Assembly (NCBI RefSeq): GCF_001306175.1
Contig: NZ_LGKN01000005.1
Location: 248,001-312,000 of the forward strand
DNA: 64,000 nucleotides
DNA from: Ardenticatena maritima
GTDB taxonomy: Bacteria; Chloroflexota; Anaerolineae; Ardenticatenales; Ardenticatenaceae
Direction of reading: 5' to 3'
The position numbers were made by a program, and so were the translations under genes. Positions 62,817-64,000 of this stretch are shown in pieces. Each line of letters opens with the position of its first letter. Within the stretch, counting starts at the first letter, position 1. The notes under the pieces are model-generated. The model was given only the letters and a program-made list of their open reading frames with translations. It ran no database searches and was not told where the DNA came from.

Positions 62817-64000
62817 CTATCGAAAGACTTCGTAGGCGTCAATTTGCCCGGTAAAGTAGCCAATAGGCAAGCGCCAATAGCGCAAATTCATGGTATCATC
62901 TTCCTGCATAATCAGACGCAACCGCGCGTCCTCGGTGACCATGCCATTCACATCCGCCAGGCGCACATACAAGCCATCACGTGAGGCGCCGGGGTCGCTG
63001 AAGGTGAGCACCGCATGAAGCCGTGCTTCAAGCCACACACGCTCGGTGATGGCTTGCTCATCCGGTGAGCGGTCTTGCAACGCCAAATGAATTTCCAATT
63101 CACGCTGGTTCCACAACTGCGCGGCAATCAAATCGAACTCGGAACGGCGGGCTTCCCACAGCGGCAAATGCCCTTCACCCAACACACCCCGACTGAGCAA
63201 GCGCATTTGCTGCACCCACCGCCGATAGCGTTCCTGCCGCCCAAACGGGTTGGGTTCTTCGGGGTCGGCCAGCCACGTTTGAATAGCCGCCTCTTCCTCC
63301 ATCAGCGCCGTTTGTAGTTGGTCCCAGGCAGGCGTACCACCTGTTTGCAACGCAAAGCGAATTTCGCGGGCAATTTGCTGGCGGGCTTGTACCCGTTCCA
63401 GTACGAAGGGCGGCCAGGGCGCCGGCGCCGGGCGCGTATCAATGGGCACAGGCTTCACCGTCCCCAGGTCGCGCATGCCAATGGCTTGAAGCGCCTCTTG
63501 CACGGCGGCGACACGCGCCGTTTCTCCGCTCGCCTGATAGCGCTCCATCAACTGTTGCAACAAGGCTTCACGCACCGGCGGCGACATCTCAGGCGCAAAG
63601 CGCGCCAGAATCGAAACTTGTTGCCAGTCGCGCAGGGCGGCGGTACGTTCCCCCAAGCGGTCTAATCCGTCGCCTGTTTGCAGCAACACCTGGGCGCGTG
63701 CGATATCATCAATGTAAGGCGATGCCAACGCGACCTGCCCCGCCAGCACAAACAAGCGCGCTGCGCGGTCTTCATCTTTCTCGGCAAGCGCCTCCGCCAG
63801 GCGCACCAAAAACATCGCCTGTTCGCGATCATCCAAATCGGGCGCAAACAAAGTCAGCGCGTAAGCGGTGGCATACGCTTCGGATGCGAGGGCGGTTTCT
63901 ATGTTTTGCCCATCAGGCACACCACCAATCCAATCAAGGAGCAGCCCCGCATCCACACGCTTCAGTTCCAGCAACCCCGCCGCATCGGTCGCCAGCCAGC
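62817..64000 (-). CDS. Repeat-helical protein of unknown function, 5' end beyond the window
   Basis: The reading frame is open to the window edge, so the gene is truncated; about 393 residues are visible. The region from about residue 30 has Ala/Leu-rich helical hairpins reminiscent of TPR (DREQAMFLVRLAEALAEKDEDRAARLF, DDIARAQVLLQTGDGLDRLGERTAALRDWQ). The C-terminus looks like a small beta domain (SDPGASRDGLYVRLADVNGMV ... YWRLPIGYFTGQ). I do not recognise a family. It is first in the minus-strand surface block. Confidence 0.7.
   Translation of the reverse strand, partial: WLATDAAGLLELKRVDAGLLLDWIGGVPDGQNIETALASEAYATAYALTLFAPDLDDREQAMFLVRLAEALAEKDEDRAARLFVLAGQVALASPYIDDIARAQVLLQTGDGLDRLGERTAALRDWQQVSILARFAPEMSPPVREALLQQLMERYQASGETARVAAVQEALQAIGMRDLGTVKPVPIDTRPAPAPWPPFVLERVQARQQIAREIRFALQTGGTPAWDQLQTALMEEEAAIQTWLADPEEPNPFGRQERYRRWVQQMRLLSRGVLGEGHLPLWEARRSEFDLIAAQLWNQRELEIHLALQDRSPDEQAITERVWLEARLHAVLTFSDPGASRDGLYVRLADVNGMVTEDARLRLIMQEDDTMNLRYWRLPIGYFTGQIDAYEVFR

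Overview
The window looks like chromosomal DNA of a Chloroflexota bacterium, probably close to Ardenticatenia/Anaerolineae; this is inferred from gene content, not from a marker gene. Pointers are high GC, lipoproteins with Pro/Glu/Thr-rich linkers, secreted proteins with long Thr-Pro tracts, an LPXTG-type surface protein, paired M16B peptidases, a heterodimeric B12-dependent acyl-CoA mutase and a NB-ARC/TPR STAND protein. There is no rRNA, CRISPR array, prophage or recognisable intact insertion sequence. Genes are tightly packed on both strands, many overlap by 4 bp (ATGA), and most transcription units end in obvious hairpin terminators.

Layout: 0-4 kb, sugar ABC transporter (binding protein plus two permeases, no ATPase). 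4-12 kb (minus), alpha/beta hydrolase, acpS, an active/inactive M16 peptidase pair, then UDP-glucose dehydrogenase, a FAD oxidoreductase and a UPF0104 membrane protein that may serve envelope glycan assembly. 12-18 kb (minus), lon, folC and mutS2. 18-23 kb (minus), a secreted repeat protein, a BtuF-like protein without signal peptide, and a 1126-residue STAND protein with ten nearly identical 126-bp repeats. 23-27 kb (plus), radC and comEC. 27-29 kb (minus), GNAT, meaB and the B12-binding mutase subunit. 29-30 kb (plus), ccmH, a TlpA/CcmG thioredoxin and a small membrane protein. 30-37 kb (minus), a glycosidase lipoprotein, an M16 peptidase, folP, an MBL-fold hydrolase and a GH13 amylase. 37-42 kb, an OYE reductase, ndk, rsfS, a hydrolase and the large mutase subunit. 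42-43 kb, a TPP-riboswitch-controlled thiamine-binding lipoprotein. 43-47 kb, a HerA-like ATPase, a small lipoprotein, a 748-bp gene-free stretch and a secreted protein of unknown function. 47-52 kb (plus), a 2Fe-2S protein, a thiolase, an exported YihQ-like GH31 enzyme, GNAT and tRNA-Arg(CCT). 52-57 kb, a DMT transporter, nth, clpC and a wHTH protein. 57-64 kb (minus), a surface/secreted block: S8 protease with CARDB domain, LPNTG-anchored protein, Thr-Pro-rich membrane protein and a truncated gene.

How they work together: the ABC transporter, GH13, GH31 and clan GH-A-like glycosidase suggest use of plant- or starch-type glucans. The split acyl-CoA mutase (large subunit about 11 kb from small subunit and MeaB) suggests B12-dependent carbon-skeleton rearrangement; the large subunit carries Phe and Gln at the two positions that separate isobutyryl- from methylmalonyl-CoA mutases. 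Lon, ClpC and the M16 peptidases make a proteolysis-rich set. The items most worth a second look are that mutase signature, the GH31 enzyme with Gln in place of the sulfonate-binding Arg, the repeat-rich STAND protein, the riboswitch with its attenuator, and two unexplained structured intergenic regions (43.09-43.16 kb and 45.74-45.94 kb).
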